This document shows positions 45,473 through 54,477 of a stretch of DNA of 64,000 nt, piece by piece. The first letter of the stretch is position 1, and every line of letters begins with the position of its first letter. The notes under the pieces were generated by a model. It was given only the letters and a program-made list of their open reading frames with translations. It made no database searches and was not told where the DNA came from. This stretch comes from Paracoccus sp. MA (GTDB taxonomy: Bacteria > Pseudomonadota > Alphaproteobacteria > Rhodobacterales > Rhodobacteraceae): NCBI RefSeq assembly GCF_020990385.1, contig NZ_CP087597.1:953001-1017000 (forward strand). The letters run 5' to 3'. Made by a program: the position numbers and the translations under genes.

Positions 45473-46534
45473 TCAGCGCCACAGATCGCGCGCCTCCTCC
45501 GCCGAGAGCCGCCGCCCCTCGCGCAGGCTGGCCGGCTCGCGCAACAAAAGCGGCGCCGGGCGCGGATCATCGCCCAGATAGGCCCCGCGCGCCCGGTTAT
45601 GCGCATGGCTCGGCGCCTCGGCGATGGAGAGCACCGGAGCGGCGCAGGCATCCGTCCCCTCCAGCTCGGCCGCCCAGTCGTCGCGGCTGCGTGTGGCGAT
45701 CCGCGCCGCCAGGGTCTCGCGCAGCGCGGTCCAGTTCGCCGGATCGCTACGGTCGGGCAGATCGGCTTCGGAAAGCCCCAGACGCCGGACCAGCTCGGCC
45801 CAGAACTGCGGCTCGATGGCGCCGACGGCGAGGAAGCCGCCGCAGGCGCAGGGATAGCAGCTGTAATAGGGCGCGCCGCCGTCCAGCAGGTTCGCCTGGC
45901 GCTCGTCGCGCCAGAGCCCGTTGACGCGCAGCCCCGAGATCATCGCCATCAGATGCGCCACCCCGTCGGTGATGGCGGCATCGACCACCTGTCCCCGCCC
46001 GGTCTCGCGCGCCCGCAGGATCGCCGCCAGCATGCCGGCGACCAGATACATCGAGCCGGCGGCGAAATCGCCGACCAGGTTCAGCGGCGGCACCGGGTGA
46101 TCGCGCGGGCCGATGGCGGAAAGCGCGCCGGTGATCGCCAGATAGGTCAGGTCGTGGCCGGCGGAATGCGCCAGCGGGCCGGTCTGCCCCCAGCCGGTCA
46201 TCCGGCCATAGACCAGCCGCGGGTTTTCCGGGAAATCCCCGGGGCCGAGGCCCAGCCGCTCCATCACGCCGGGGCGCATGCCCTCGATCACCGCATCGGC
46301 GCGCAGGATCAGGCCGCGCGCGATCCCGCGGCCCTCGGGCGATTTCAGGTCCAGCTCCAGCCAGTCACGGCCGCGATCCAGCACGTCCCGCTTCATCGGA
46401 AAGATCTGCGGCGAGCCGGGCCGGGCGATGCGGACCACCTGCGCGCCGTGATCGGCCAGCCACATGGCAGAAAAGGGCGTGGGGCCGATGCCGGCGATCT
46501 CGACGATGCGCAGGCTGGACAGGGTTCCGCTCAT
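45473..46534 (-). CDS. Alpha-methylacyl-CoA racemase-like (CoA-transferase family III)
   Basis: A 353-residue CaiB/BaiF-fold enzyme. Three positions match the racemase catalytic residues: His-Asp in SAGHDLTYLAI, Asp in LVGDFAAGSM, and Glu in GAIEPQFW. This favours epimerisation of 2-methylacyl-CoA esters over CoA transfer. The ATG at 46534 gives the usual start MSGTLSSLRIVEIAG. Encoded next to tRNA-Val and downstream of a beta-hydroxyacid dehydrogenase, consistent with branched-chain acid breakdown, but the link is inference. Confidence 0.88.
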   Translation of the reverse strand: MSGTLSSLRIVEIAGIGPTPFSAMWLADHGAQVVRIARPGSPQIFPMKRDVLDRGRDWLELDLKSPEGRGIARGLILRADAVIEGMRPGVMERLGLGPGDFPENPRLVYGRMTGWGQTGPLAHSAGHDLTYLAITGALSAIGPRDHPVPPLNLVGDFAAGSMYLVAGMLAAILRARETGRGQVVDAAITDGVAHLMAMISGLRVNGLWRDERQANLLDGGAPYYSCYPCACGGFLAVGAIEPQFWAELVRRLGLSEADLPDRSDPANWTALRETLAARIATRSRDDWAAELEGTDACAAPVLSIAEAPSHAHNRARGAYLGDDPRPAPLLLREPASLREGRRLSAEEARDLWR

Positions 46535-46552
46535 GGCCGGGCTCCGGGAGAG

Positions 46553-46628
46553 TGGTGGGCGGTGAGGGACTCGAACCCCCGGCATTCTCGGTGTAAACGA
46601 GACGCTCTACCAACTGAGCTAACCGCCC
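46553..46628 (-). tRNA. tRNA-Val (anticodon UAC)
   Basis: A 76-base cloverleaf with encoded CCA: acceptor stem GGGCGGT/ACCGCCC, D arm GCTC...GAGC, anticodon stem TCTCG/CGAGA with loop TTTACAC (anticodon TAC), and T arm with GGTTCGAGTCC. It lies between the racemase-like gene and a dehydrogenase gene. Confidence 0.97.
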
Positions 46629-46676
46629 CCGAGCCGGCTGATAGCGCGATCCCCGCGCCCTTGGCAAGCGCGGGCG

Positions 46677-47543
46677 TCACTTGCGCAGCCTCGCGATCAG
46701 CGACGAGGTGTCCCAGCGCCCGCCGCCCATGGCCTGCACCTCCTTGTAGAACTGGTCGACCAGCGCCGTCACCGGCAGGCTGGCGCCGGTCTCGTCCGCG
46801 GCGGCGAGGCAGATGGCCAGGTCCTTGCGCATCCAGTCCACCGCGAAGCCGAAGTCGAAGCGGTTCTCGGCCATGGTCTGGTGACGGTTCGCCATCTGCC
46901 AGCTGCCGGCGGCGCCCTGGCTGATGACCTCGACCACCTCGGGGATCGACAGCCCCGCCTTCTCGGCGAAATGCAGCGATTCCGACAGGCCCTGCACCAG
47001 CCCGGCAATGGCGATCTGGTTGCACATCTTGGTCAGCTGCCCCGCGCCCGAGGGGCCCATGAGCCTGCAGATCTTGGCATAGGCGGCGATCACCGGCTCG
47101 GCCTGGGCGTAATCGGCCGGCGTGCCGCCGCACATCACCGAAAGCTGGCCGTTCTCGGCCCCCGCCTGCCCGCCCGAGACCGGTGCGTCGACGAAGCCCA
47201 GCCCCGCCTCGGCCGCCAGCGCCGAAAGCTCGCGCGTCACCGCCGCCGAAACCGTGGTGTGATCGACGAAGACCGCGCCCTTGCCCATGCCGGCAAAGGC
47301 ACCGGCCTCGCCCAGGCAGACCTGGCGCAGGTCGTCGTCATTGCCGACGCAGGCCATGACGAATTCCGCGCCCTCGGCCGCCTCGCGAGCGGTGGCCGCC
47401 ACACGGCCCTTGTGGCGCCCGGCCCAGGCCTCGGCCTTGGCGGGGCTACGGTTCCAGACCGTCACCTCGTGCCCGGCGGCGGCCAGGTGCCCCGCCATGG
47501 GAAAGCCCATCACCCCAAGTCCCAGAAATGCCACGCGTGCCAT
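46677..47543 (-). CDS. 3-hydroxyisobutyrate dehydrogenase-family oxidoreductase
   Basis: A 288-residue NAD(P)-dependent beta-hydroxyacid dehydrogenase. The Rossmann motif is FLGLGVMGFPMAGHLA, the substrate loop PVSGGQAGAENGQL, and the catalytic Lys lies in GAGQLTKMCNQIAIAG. The substrate could be 3-hydroxyisobutyrate, tartronate semialdehyde or another small acid; the neighbouring racemase-like gene is weak support for valine-type catabolism. Confidence 0.92.
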   Translation of the reverse strand: MARVAFLGLGVMGFPMAGHLAAAGHEVTVWNRSPAKAEAWAGRHKGRVAATAREAAEGAEFVMACVGNDDDLRQVCLGEAGAFAGMGKGAVFVDHTTVSAAVTRELSALAAEAGLGFVDAPVSGGQAGAENGQLSVMCGGTPADYAQAEPVIAAYAKICRLMGPSGAGQLTKMCNQIAIAGLVQGLSESLHFAEKAGLSIPEVVEVISQGAAGSWQMANRHQTMAENRFDFGFAVDWMRKDLAICLAAADETGASLPVTALVDQFYKEVQAMGGGRWDTSSLIARLRK

Positions 47544-47672
47544 CAGATTCTCTCCCTCATCTGGTAAAGGCGCGTTGATCCGGCACGCGCCCTGCCCTAT
47601 TCACCCCGATGAATTTCATCACCCGGCGCGGGGGTCAACCTCTCGCGCCCAAGCTCGGGACCGCGCCTTTTC

Positions 47673-50129
47673 ATGGTGACACTTTTCCGCTGGCTTGTGC
47701 GCCTGACGGTCGGGCTGATCTTTCTGACCGTCGCGCTGGTGGCGCTGGCCTGGTATTTCGCCATCCGCTCGCTGCCCGATTACGACGGCAGCTATGCGGT
47801 CCAGGGCATCTCGGCCCCGGTCGAGATCGTGCGCACCACCGAGGACGTGCCGCATATCTTCGGGGAAAGCGACCGCGACGTGTTCTTCGCGCTTGGCCTT
47901 GCCCATGCGCAGGACCGGCTGTTCCAGATGACCGTCCTGCGCCGCGCCGCGCAGGGCCGGCTGGCCGAGATCTATGGCATCGGCGCGCTTTCGGCCGACG
48001 ACCTGGCGCGGCGGCTGGGGCTTTACCGCAACGCCCGCGCCTCGCTTCAGGCGCAGGACCCCGAGGTGCTGGAGGCGCTGCAGGCCTATGCCGAGGGCGT
48101 CAATGCCTGGATCGAACAGGTCAACCTGGGCGCGCGCGGGCGCGGCGCGCCGGAATTCTTCCTCTATCCCGAGGATATCGCCTATTGGGAACCGGCGGAT
48201 TCGCTGGCGATCCTGAAGCTGCTGGCCGCCTCGTCCAGCGTGCAGATGCGGCGCGAGGTGCTGCGGGCGCGGCTGTCTCTGGCCGTCCCCGAACGCGGGC
48301 AGGAGCTGGTCGCGATGCGCGGAGAGCCGCCCCTGCCGGCCTATGCCACATTATTCCCCGGCGCGCGATTCGCCGCGCCGGAACGCGGCACCGGGCCACG
48401 GGACTGGACCGCGACGCTGGCGGGCTACCTCGCGCCGGCGGCGGGCGCCTCGGCCAACGGCTTTGCCGCCGCGGCCGGGCGCACGGCGGCGGGCGGCGCG
48501 CTTCTGGCCAACGACCCGCAATTCGCCCTGACCGCGCCGGGCCTGTGGTATCTGGCGCGGATCGAGCTTCGCTCGGGCGGGGTGATCGGCGGCACCATCC
48601 CCGGCATTCCCGCCGTGCTGTCCGGGCGCAACACCGGCCTTGCCTGGGGCATCACCTCGGCGCAGATCGACGACCAGGACCTGTATATCGAGGAAGTGCA
48701 GCCCGGCGACCCGAACCGCTATCGCGGCGCGAGCGGCTGGACCGAATTCACCACCCGGCGCGAGACCCTGCGCATCCGCGGCGCCGAGCCGCAGACCATC
48801 ACCCTGCGCGAGACGGAAAACGGCCCGGTCATTCCCGGCGCGCATCTGGACATCGCCACCATCCTGCCCGCCGGCCATGTCGCGGCGCTGGCCTGGACCG
48901 GCGGCTATGGCAACGACCGCAGCATGACGGCGCTGATCGGGCTGATGCGGGCGCAGGACCGGCAGGCGGCGGCCGGGGCGCTGCGCGAGATGATCGCCCC
49001 GGCCCTGACGGTGACGCTGGCCGACGCGCAAGGCGTGGGCGAGGTCCTGGCCGGCGCCGTGCCGCATCGCCCGCCGGGCCACCAGACGGCGGGACGCCTG
49101 CCCGCGCCGGGCTGGATCGCCGAGAACCGCTGGCAGGGGCTCAGCCCCGCCCCCGCCGAGCTGACCCGGCTCAGCCCGGAAAGCGGCATCGTGGCCGCGA
49201 CCGGCGCGGCGCCGCCGGGCGCGGGCGGGCTTGGCCATGACTGGGGCGACGGCCACCGGCTGAACCGGCTACGCCATCTGATCGACACGCGCGAGGTGCA
49301 TTCCCGCGACAGCTTCATCGCCGCGCAGAACGACATCGTCAGCCCGGTCGCCCGCGCCCTGCTGCCGCTGGTCGGCGCCGAGCTGTGGTTCACCGGCGAG
49401 CCCGCCGCCCAGGGCACGCCCGAACGGCTGCGCCAGGACGCGCTGGCGCTGCTGGCCAATTGGGACGGCGCCATGAGCGAGCACCTGCCCGAGCCGATGA
49501 TCTATGCCGCCTGGATGCGGGCGCTGCAGGACCGGCTGGTGCGCGACGATCTCGGGCCGCTGGCCGACGCGCTGACCCAGCTCTATCCCGATTTCATCGA
49601 CCGGGTATTCCGCGACATCGGAGGCGCCTCGGCCTGGTGCGACATCCGGCAATCCGCCCCGGTCGAGACCTGCACCCAGATCGCCCGGCAGGCGCTGGAC
49701 GCGGCGCTGCTGGATCTGGTCGCGCGCTTCGGGCCCGACCTCGCCAGCTGGCGCTGGGGCGACCTGCACCGCGCCCGGCACGTCCATCCGGCGCTGGGGG
49801 ACATGCGCGGCATCTCTTACATCGTGAACCTGATCCAGCCGACCTCGGGCGGCAGTTCCACCATCGCCCAGGCCGGGTTCCTCGGCCATGGCCGCAATCC
49901 CTGGCTGAACGTAACGGGCGCGGCCTATCGCGGGGTCTATGACCTGGCCGATCCCGACAGCTCGGTCTTCATCATCTCGACCGGGCAGTCCGGCCATCCG
50001 CTCTCGCGCCATTACGACGACATGGCCGAGCTGTGGCGGCGCGGCGAATATGTGGTGATGTCGCTCGACCCGGCGCTGGCGCGCGCGGCAGCTGCGGGCA
50101 TCACCCATCTGCGGCCGGCCGGCGGCTAG
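47673..50129 (+). CDS. Penicillin-acylase-family Ntn hydrolase-like protein with altered nucleophile site
   Basis: An 818-residue protein with an N-terminal membrane anchor (residues 1-31), then the family A-subunit region (TTEDVPHIFGES, LAHAQDRLFQM). Family members self-cleave before Ser of SNxW/F to form the active B subunit. Here the site reads GASANGFAAAAGRT: the residue aligned with the nucleophile, just before Asn, is Ala, and a Ser stands one place earlier. GGALLANDPQF and later blocks (GLAWGITSAQIDDQDLYIE) are normal. Predicted to act in the periplasm on amides, beta-lactams or acyl-homoserine lactones, but activity is uncertain because of the altered site. Confidence 0.9.
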   Translation: MVTLFRWLVRLTVGLIFLTVALVALAWYFAIRSLPDYDGSYAVQGISAPVEIVRTTEDVPHIFGESDRDVFFALGLAHAQDRLFQMTVLRRAAQGRLAEIYGIGALSADDLARRLGLYRNARASLQAQDPEVLEALQAYAEGVNAWIEQVNLGARGRGAPEFFLYPEDIAYWEPADSLAILKLLAASSSVQMRREVLRARLSLAVPERGQELVAMRGEPPLPAYATLFPGARFAAPERGTGPRDWTATLAGYLAPAAGASANGFAAAAGRTAAGGALLANDPQFALTAPGLWYLARIELRSGGVIGGTIPGIPAVLSGRNTGLAWGITSAQIDDQDLYIEEVQPGDPNRYRGASGWTEFTTRRETLRIRGAEPQTITLRETENGPVIPGAHLDIATILPAGHVAALAWTGGYGNDRSMTALIGLMRAQDRQAAAGALREMIAPALTVTLADAQGVGEVLAGAVPHRPPGHQTAGRLPAPGWIAENRWQGLSPAPAELTRLSPESGIVAATGAAPPGAGGLGHDWGDGHRLNRLRHLIDTREVHSRDSFIAAQNDIVSPVARALLPLVGAELWFTGEPAAQGTPERLRQDALALLANWDGAMSEHLPEPMIYAAWMRALQDRLVRDDLGPLADALTQLYPDFIDRVFRDIGGASAWCDIRQSAPVETCTQIARQALDAALLDLVARFGPDLASWRWGDLHRARHVHPALGDMRGISYIVNLIQPTSGGSSTIAQAGFLGHGRNPWLNVTGAAYRGVYDLADPDSSVFIISTGQSGHPLSRHYDDMAELWRRGEYVVMSLDPALARAAAAGITHLRPAGG

Positions 50130-50196
50130 AAAGGGGGCTTGCATCCCGGCTCCGGCCGGGCTTCCCTGCCCCCGCAAACGCAGCAAAGGGAAACCC

Positions 50197-51144
50197 ATGG
50201 CGCGCAAGATCATCATCGACACCGATCCGGGCCAGGACGACGCGGTCGCCATCCTGCTGGCGCTGGCCAGCCCCGAGCTGGAGGTGCTGGGCCTCAGCGT
50301 GGTCGCCGGCAACGTGCCGCTGCACCACACCGAGCGGAACGCCCGGATGGTCTGCGAGCTGGCCGGCCGCCCGGACCTGCCGGTCCATGCCGGCTGCGAC
50401 GCGCCGCTCAGCCGCCAGCTGGTCACCGCCGAGCACGTGCACGGCAAGACCGGGCTCGACGGCGTCACCCTGCCCGAGCCGGCCATGCCCCTTGCCCCGG
50501 GCCATGCCGTGGACTTCCTGATCGAGACCCTGCGCCGCGAGAAGCCGGGCAGCGTCACCCTGGTGCCGATCGGCCCGCTGACCAATATCGCCACCGCCTT
50601 CCGGCGCGCGCCCGACATTGTCCCGCGCGTGCAGGAGATCGTGCTGATGGGCGGCGCCTATTTCGAGGTCGGCAACATCACCCCCACCGCCGAGTTCAAC
50701 ATCTATGTCGATCCCGAGGCGGCAAAACTGGTCTTTGCCAGCGGCGCGCCGCTGACGGTGATGCCGCTGGACGTGACGCACCGCGCCCTGACCAGCCGCG
50801 CCTGGGTCGAGGGCATGCGCGCCATGGGCCGGGTCGGCCAGGCGGTCGCCAGCTGGACCGATTTCTTCGAGCGTTTCGACCGCGAGAAATACGGCAGCGA
50901 GGGCGCCCCCCTGCACGACCCCTGCACCATCGCCTGGCTCCTGAAGCCCGAGCTGTTCTCGGGCCGCTACATCAATGTCGAGATCGAGACTCAGGGCGAA
51001 TACACGCTGGGCATGACCGTCGCCGATTGGTGGCGGGTCAGCGGACGGACCCCGAACGCCACCTTCATCCGCGATGTCGAGCCGCAGGGCTTCTTTTCCC
51101 TGCTGACGGAACGCATCGGCGCGCTGGACCGCCGCGTCGGCTAG
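50197..51144 (+). CDS. Inosine-uridine-type nucleoside hydrolase
   Basis: Cleaves the N-glycosidic bond of ribonucleosides in salvage. The 315-residue protein begins KIIIDTDPGQDDAVAILLAL, with the calcium-binding Asp cluster (DTDPGQDDA), and has PIGPLTNIA, VLMGGAYFEVGN, EFNIYVDPEA and the late HDPCTIAWLL metal site. AAAGGGAAACCC precedes the ATG. Located 67 bases after the penicillin-acylase-like gene. Confidence 0.95.
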   Translation: MARKIIIDTDPGQDDAVAILLALASPELEVLGLSVVAGNVPLHHTERNARMVCELAGRPDLPVHAGCDAPLSRQLVTAEHVHGKTGLDGVTLPEPAMPLAPGHAVDFLIETLRREKPGSVTLVPIGPLTNIATAFRRAPDIVPRVQEIVLMGGAYFEVGNITPTAEFNIYVDPEAAKLVFASGAPLTVMPLDVTHRALTSRAWVEGMRAMGRVGQAVASWTDFFERFDREKYGSEGAPLHDPCTIAWLLKPELFSGRYINVEIETQGEYTLGMTVADWWRVSGRTPNATFIRDVEPQGFFSLLTERIGALDRRVG

Positions 51145-51270
51145 GTCCGCGTTCCGGACGCCTGCCGCCCCCGGGGCCGGAATGCGGCAGAAAATCCGCG
51201 CCTCGCCATTGCCCCGGCCCGCCGGTCGGCTCCGGCCGCAGCCGTAGCGGCGAGGCTGGACATCCGCCGC

Positions 51271-52038
51271 CTACTGCTCCGCCGCCTCGGGCGTATCCGG
51301 CGCCTCCGGCTGCGGGCCGCCCTCCCCGGGCGCTTCCGCAGGTGCTTCGGCCGGGGCCTCGGCAGGCGCTTCGCCGGGCGTGGCGGGGTCCGGCGCCTCG
51401 CTTTCGGCCGGCTCATCCAAGGGGCCCGGCCCCACCTCGCGGTCCATGCGCTCGATCAGCAGCTCGGTGACGTCGATGGCTTGCGCGGCGACGAAGATCG
51501 CGCGCTGGTCCAGAACCACCACCGCGCCCCGCTCGCGCATCAGCGCCGCCAGCACCGGCAGCGCGGCACGGAAGAAGGCCTGGCGTTCCTCATCCGCCTC
51601 GGCCTGCAATTCGCGGGCGGCGGCGTCGCGGGCGCGGCGGACCTCGACCACGCGCTTGTCGAATTCGTCGGCGCGCTGGCGGAACTCGTCTGGCGGCAGG
51701 GTCTGGCGCAGGGCGGTCAGCTGCTGCTCCTCGGCCGAGAATTGATCGGCCAGACGGTCGTTTTCGGCCGCGATCTCGCGCCCGCGCTGCTCCAGCTCGT
51801 CCTGCACGCGCTGGCCCCATTGCGACCGCAGGTAAAGCGTATCCTGGTCCAGCGTGAGCACCGGCAGCACCGCATCGCCGTTGGGCGGCGGCGTGTCCAC
51901 GACGATGGGCGGCACCGAACGGCCGGGAGAGTCGGCAGGGGGCGGCGATGCGCCCTGCTGCTGGGCCAGAGCGCCGGGCCCGGCTGCCAGCAGGGCAGCC
52001 AGCGCCAGGAACGCCGCGATGCCCCGCCGCCGGAGCAT
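51271..52038 (-). CDS. OmpH/Skp-like periplasmic chaperone
   Basis: A 255-residue exported protein with a signal peptide (MLRRRGIAAFLALAALLAAG, cleavage near ALAQ). The OmpH domain (about 60-205) has the coiled-coil arms of Skp (LYLRSQWGQRVQDELEQRG; ELQAEADEERQAFF) and the AIFVAAQAIDVTELLIERMD base. A Pro/Glu/Ala tail with APAE repeats follows. Its ATG overlaps the bamA stop by one base. This is the last gene of the envelope operon here; lpxD, fabZ and lpxA, which often follow, are absent. Confidence 0.9.
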   Translation of the reverse strand: MLRRRGIAAFLALAALLAAGPGALAQQQGASPPPADSPGRSVPPIVVDTPPPNGDAVLPVLTLDQDTLYLRSQWGQRVQDELEQRGREIAAENDRLADQFSAEEQQLTALRQTLPPDEFRQRADEFDKRVVEVRRARDAAARELQAEADEERQAFFRAALPVLAALMRERGAVVVLDQRAIFVAAQAIDVTELLIERMDREVGPGPLDEPAESEAPDPATPGEAPAEAPAEAPAEAPGEGGPQPEAPDTPEAAEQ

Positions 52039-54374
52039 CAGAACCGGGTCGAGATGGTCAGGTCGAAGGCCTGCTCTTCGTCATAGTCCTCTTTCTTGAG
52101 GGCCTTGGCGAAGTTGAAGCGCAGCGGCCCGATCGGCGTGGTCCAGAAGACCGAGGCGCCGATCGCGGCGCGGATCTTCATGCCGTCGTCGACCTCGACG
52201 CCATTGGCGCCGATGCGGTTGTCCAGCCCCCAGACCGAACCGGCATCGGCGAACAGGCCGCCGGTGATGCCGTATTCCTCGGGCAGGCCCAGCGGGAACT
52301 GCAGCTCGGTGCGCAGCGCCCAGAAATAGTTGCCGCCAAGCGCGTCCTGGTTCGGCGCCTCGAGGTCGCGCGGGCCGAAGCCGTTCGGCTCGAAGCCGCG
52401 GACCTTGCTGTTGCCGGTAAAGCGGTTCATGAACCGGCTGCTCTGGTCGTCCAGCATATGCACGGCGCCCGCCTCGAACTCGGCCAGCATGGTCACGCTT
52501 TCGCGCCAGGCCCGGCTTTCGACGCCCGCGTAAAGCGTGCTGGTGACCGATTTCACGTCGCCGCCCAGGCCGGCATAATCCTGGCTGAAGCGCAGCCGAT
52601 AGCTGGTCAGCGGATCGAGCCCGGCGATGCGGCTGTCATAGCTGTAGGTATAGCCGACCGCCGAGGTGAAGAAACCGCCCTGCTCGTTGTAGAGGATCGG
52701 CGACGAGCCGGCGATGCGGCCGCTTTCCGGATCGACATGGATCGGGTCCACGTCGAAGAGCGTGTCCTTGCTGAGCTTGTAGCGCAGTTCGAGCCGGCCG
52801 TTTTCCGAGATCGGGAACTCCATCCCGGTCAGCACGCCCACGGTGCGGGTGTTGTAATCCGAATTCAGCCGGTCGGTGGTGTTGTACCAGACCTGCGCCC
52901 GCGCCTTGAGGTTGCGGCCCAGGAAATACGGCTCGATGAAGGTCAGGCCCGAGGATTGCGTGCCCGAGCCGGTGGCGAAGGACAGGCTCACCTCCTGCCC
53001 GCGGCCCAGGAAGTTCTTTTCCGACAGCGCGGCGTTGAAGCCCACGCCGCTGGCCACGCCGTAGCTGACGCCGAAGCTCAGGCTGCCGGTCGGCTGCTCC
53101 TCGACGTTCACGTCGACGATGACCTGCTCGGGCGACGATCCGGGACGGCTTTCGGCCTGCACGTCCGAGAAATATTCCAGCGCCCGCAGCCGCTCGGCGG
53201 AATTGCGGATCTCGCGCGGGTTGAAGGGGTCGCCTTCCACCGTGGTGAACTGGCGGCGGATCACCTCGTCAAGCGTGGTGGTGTTGCCTTCGATGTCGAT
53301 GCGCTCGACGAAGACGCGCTGGCCGCGGGTCAGGGCGAAGGTCAGGTCCAGCGTCTGGTTGCGCTCGTTGCGGGTGATGCGCGGCTCGATATTGACGAAG
53401 TCCAGCCCCTTGCGCAGCGCCAGCGCCTCCATCCGGCGGATGGTGGTGTCGATCACGGTGGGGTTGTAGACGGCGCCGCGCTTGACCCGGTTCTGGGCCC
53501 CGAACTCGGCCGCATCGACGCCCGGAATCTCGCTGACGGTGGTGACATTGCCGAAGGTATAGCGCGGGCCTTCCTGGATCTGGAAGGTGATGTAGAAGGC
53601 GTCGCGTTCGCGCGCCAGTTCGGGCGCCACGGCCTGGACGCGGAAATCGGCATAGCCGCGCGAGCGGTAGAAATCGGTCAGCAGCTTCTCGTCCAGCGCG
53701 ATGCGGTCGGGGGCGAAGGTGTCGCGGCGGATGAAGGTGCGCAGGATGCCGGCCTGCTTGGTCTGCAGCACGTTGCGCAACCGGCGGTCGGAAAAGGCCC
53801 GGTTGCCGACGAAGCCGATGCGCTCGATCTCGGTCACGTCGCCTTCGCGGATCTCGAAGACCAGATCGACCTGGTTGCTGCCGCGGCGGATGATGCGCGG
53901 ATCGACCCGGGCGGCCAGGCGCCCCTGCGAGGCATAGACCTGGCTGATCGCGGCGGCGTCGGCCTCGGCCTGGGCGGGCGAATAGACCCGGCGCGACTGG
54001 GACTTGACGATCTCGGCCAGGTTCTCGTCCTTGAGCCGCTTGTTGCCCTCGAAGGCGATGGTGTTGATGGTGGGATATTCCGCCACCCGCACCACCAGCG
54101 TGCCGCCCGAGGGCACCAGCTCGACCGTCTCGAACAGGCCGGAATTCTGCAGCCGCTGCAGCGCGTCGTTCAGCGCCCCCGCCGAAACGTCCTGGCCGCG
54201 CGGCAGGTCCAGATGGGACAGGATGGTCGCGGGTTCGATCCGCTGGTTGCCCTCGATCCGCACGTTGCTGAAGACATAGGCCGAGGCGGGCACGGCCGTC
54301 ATTGCGACAGGCGCGGCCACTGCCAACGCCGAGATCAGCGCCAGTGCGCCCTTGCCGAGTTTCCTGTCCGTCAT
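52038..54374 (-). CDS. bamA: Outer-membrane protein assembly factor BamA
   Basis: Core of the machine that inserts beta-barrel proteins. The 778-residue product has a signal peptide (LALISALAVAAPVAMTAVPASA), five POTRA domains (from VFSNVRIEGNQRIEP to about residue 420) and a 16-strand barrel ending in a C-terminal aromatic signal (FDLTISTRF). The ATG at 54374 gives the signal peptide directly; the longer frame from 54419 does not. It lies between rseP and skp. Confidence 0.96.
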   Translation of the reverse strand: MTDRKLGKGALALISALAVAAPVAMTAVPASAYVFSNVRIEGNQRIEPATILSHLDLPRGQDVSAGALNDALQRLQNSGLFETVELVPSGGTLVVRVAEYPTINTIAFEGNKRLKDENLAEIVKSQSRRVYSPAQAEADAAAISQVYASQGRLAARVDPRIIRRGSNQVDLVFEIREGDVTEIERIGFVGNRAFSDRRLRNVLQTKQAGILRTFIRRDTFAPDRIALDEKLLTDFYRSRGYADFRVQAVAPELARERDAFYITFQIQEGPRYTFGNVTTVSEIPGVDAAEFGAQNRVKRGAVYNPTVIDTTIRRMEALALRKGLDFVNIEPRITRNERNQTLDLTFALTRGQRVFVERIDIEGNTTTLDEVIRRQFTTVEGDPFNPREIRNSAERLRALEYFSDVQAESRPGSSPEQVIVDVNVEEQPTGSLSFGVSYGVASGVGFNAALSEKNFLGRGQEVSLSFATGSGTQSSGLTFIEPYFLGRNLKARAQVWYNTTDRLNSDYNTRTVGVLTGMEFPISENGRLELRYKLSKDTLFDVDPIHVDPESGRIAGSSPILYNEQGGFFTSAVGYTYSYDSRIAGLDPLTSYRLRFSQDYAGLGGDVKSVTSTLYAGVESRAWRESVTMLAEFEAGAVHMLDDQSSRFMNRFTGNSKVRGFEPNGFGPRDLEAPNQDALGGNYFWALRTELQFPLGLPEEYGITGGLFADAGSVWGLDNRIGANGVEVDDGMKIRAAIGASVFWTTPIGPLRFNFAKALKKEDYDEEQAFDLTISTRF

Positions 54375-54477
54375 CGCCGCCCCTCGCGAGTAATGCGTTG
54401 CCCGGCGGGTTGGCCCCACCGGATTTGCCCCGATGGATACAGCGAAGCGGGCGGGACTGTCAAAAGGTCAGGGCCGG

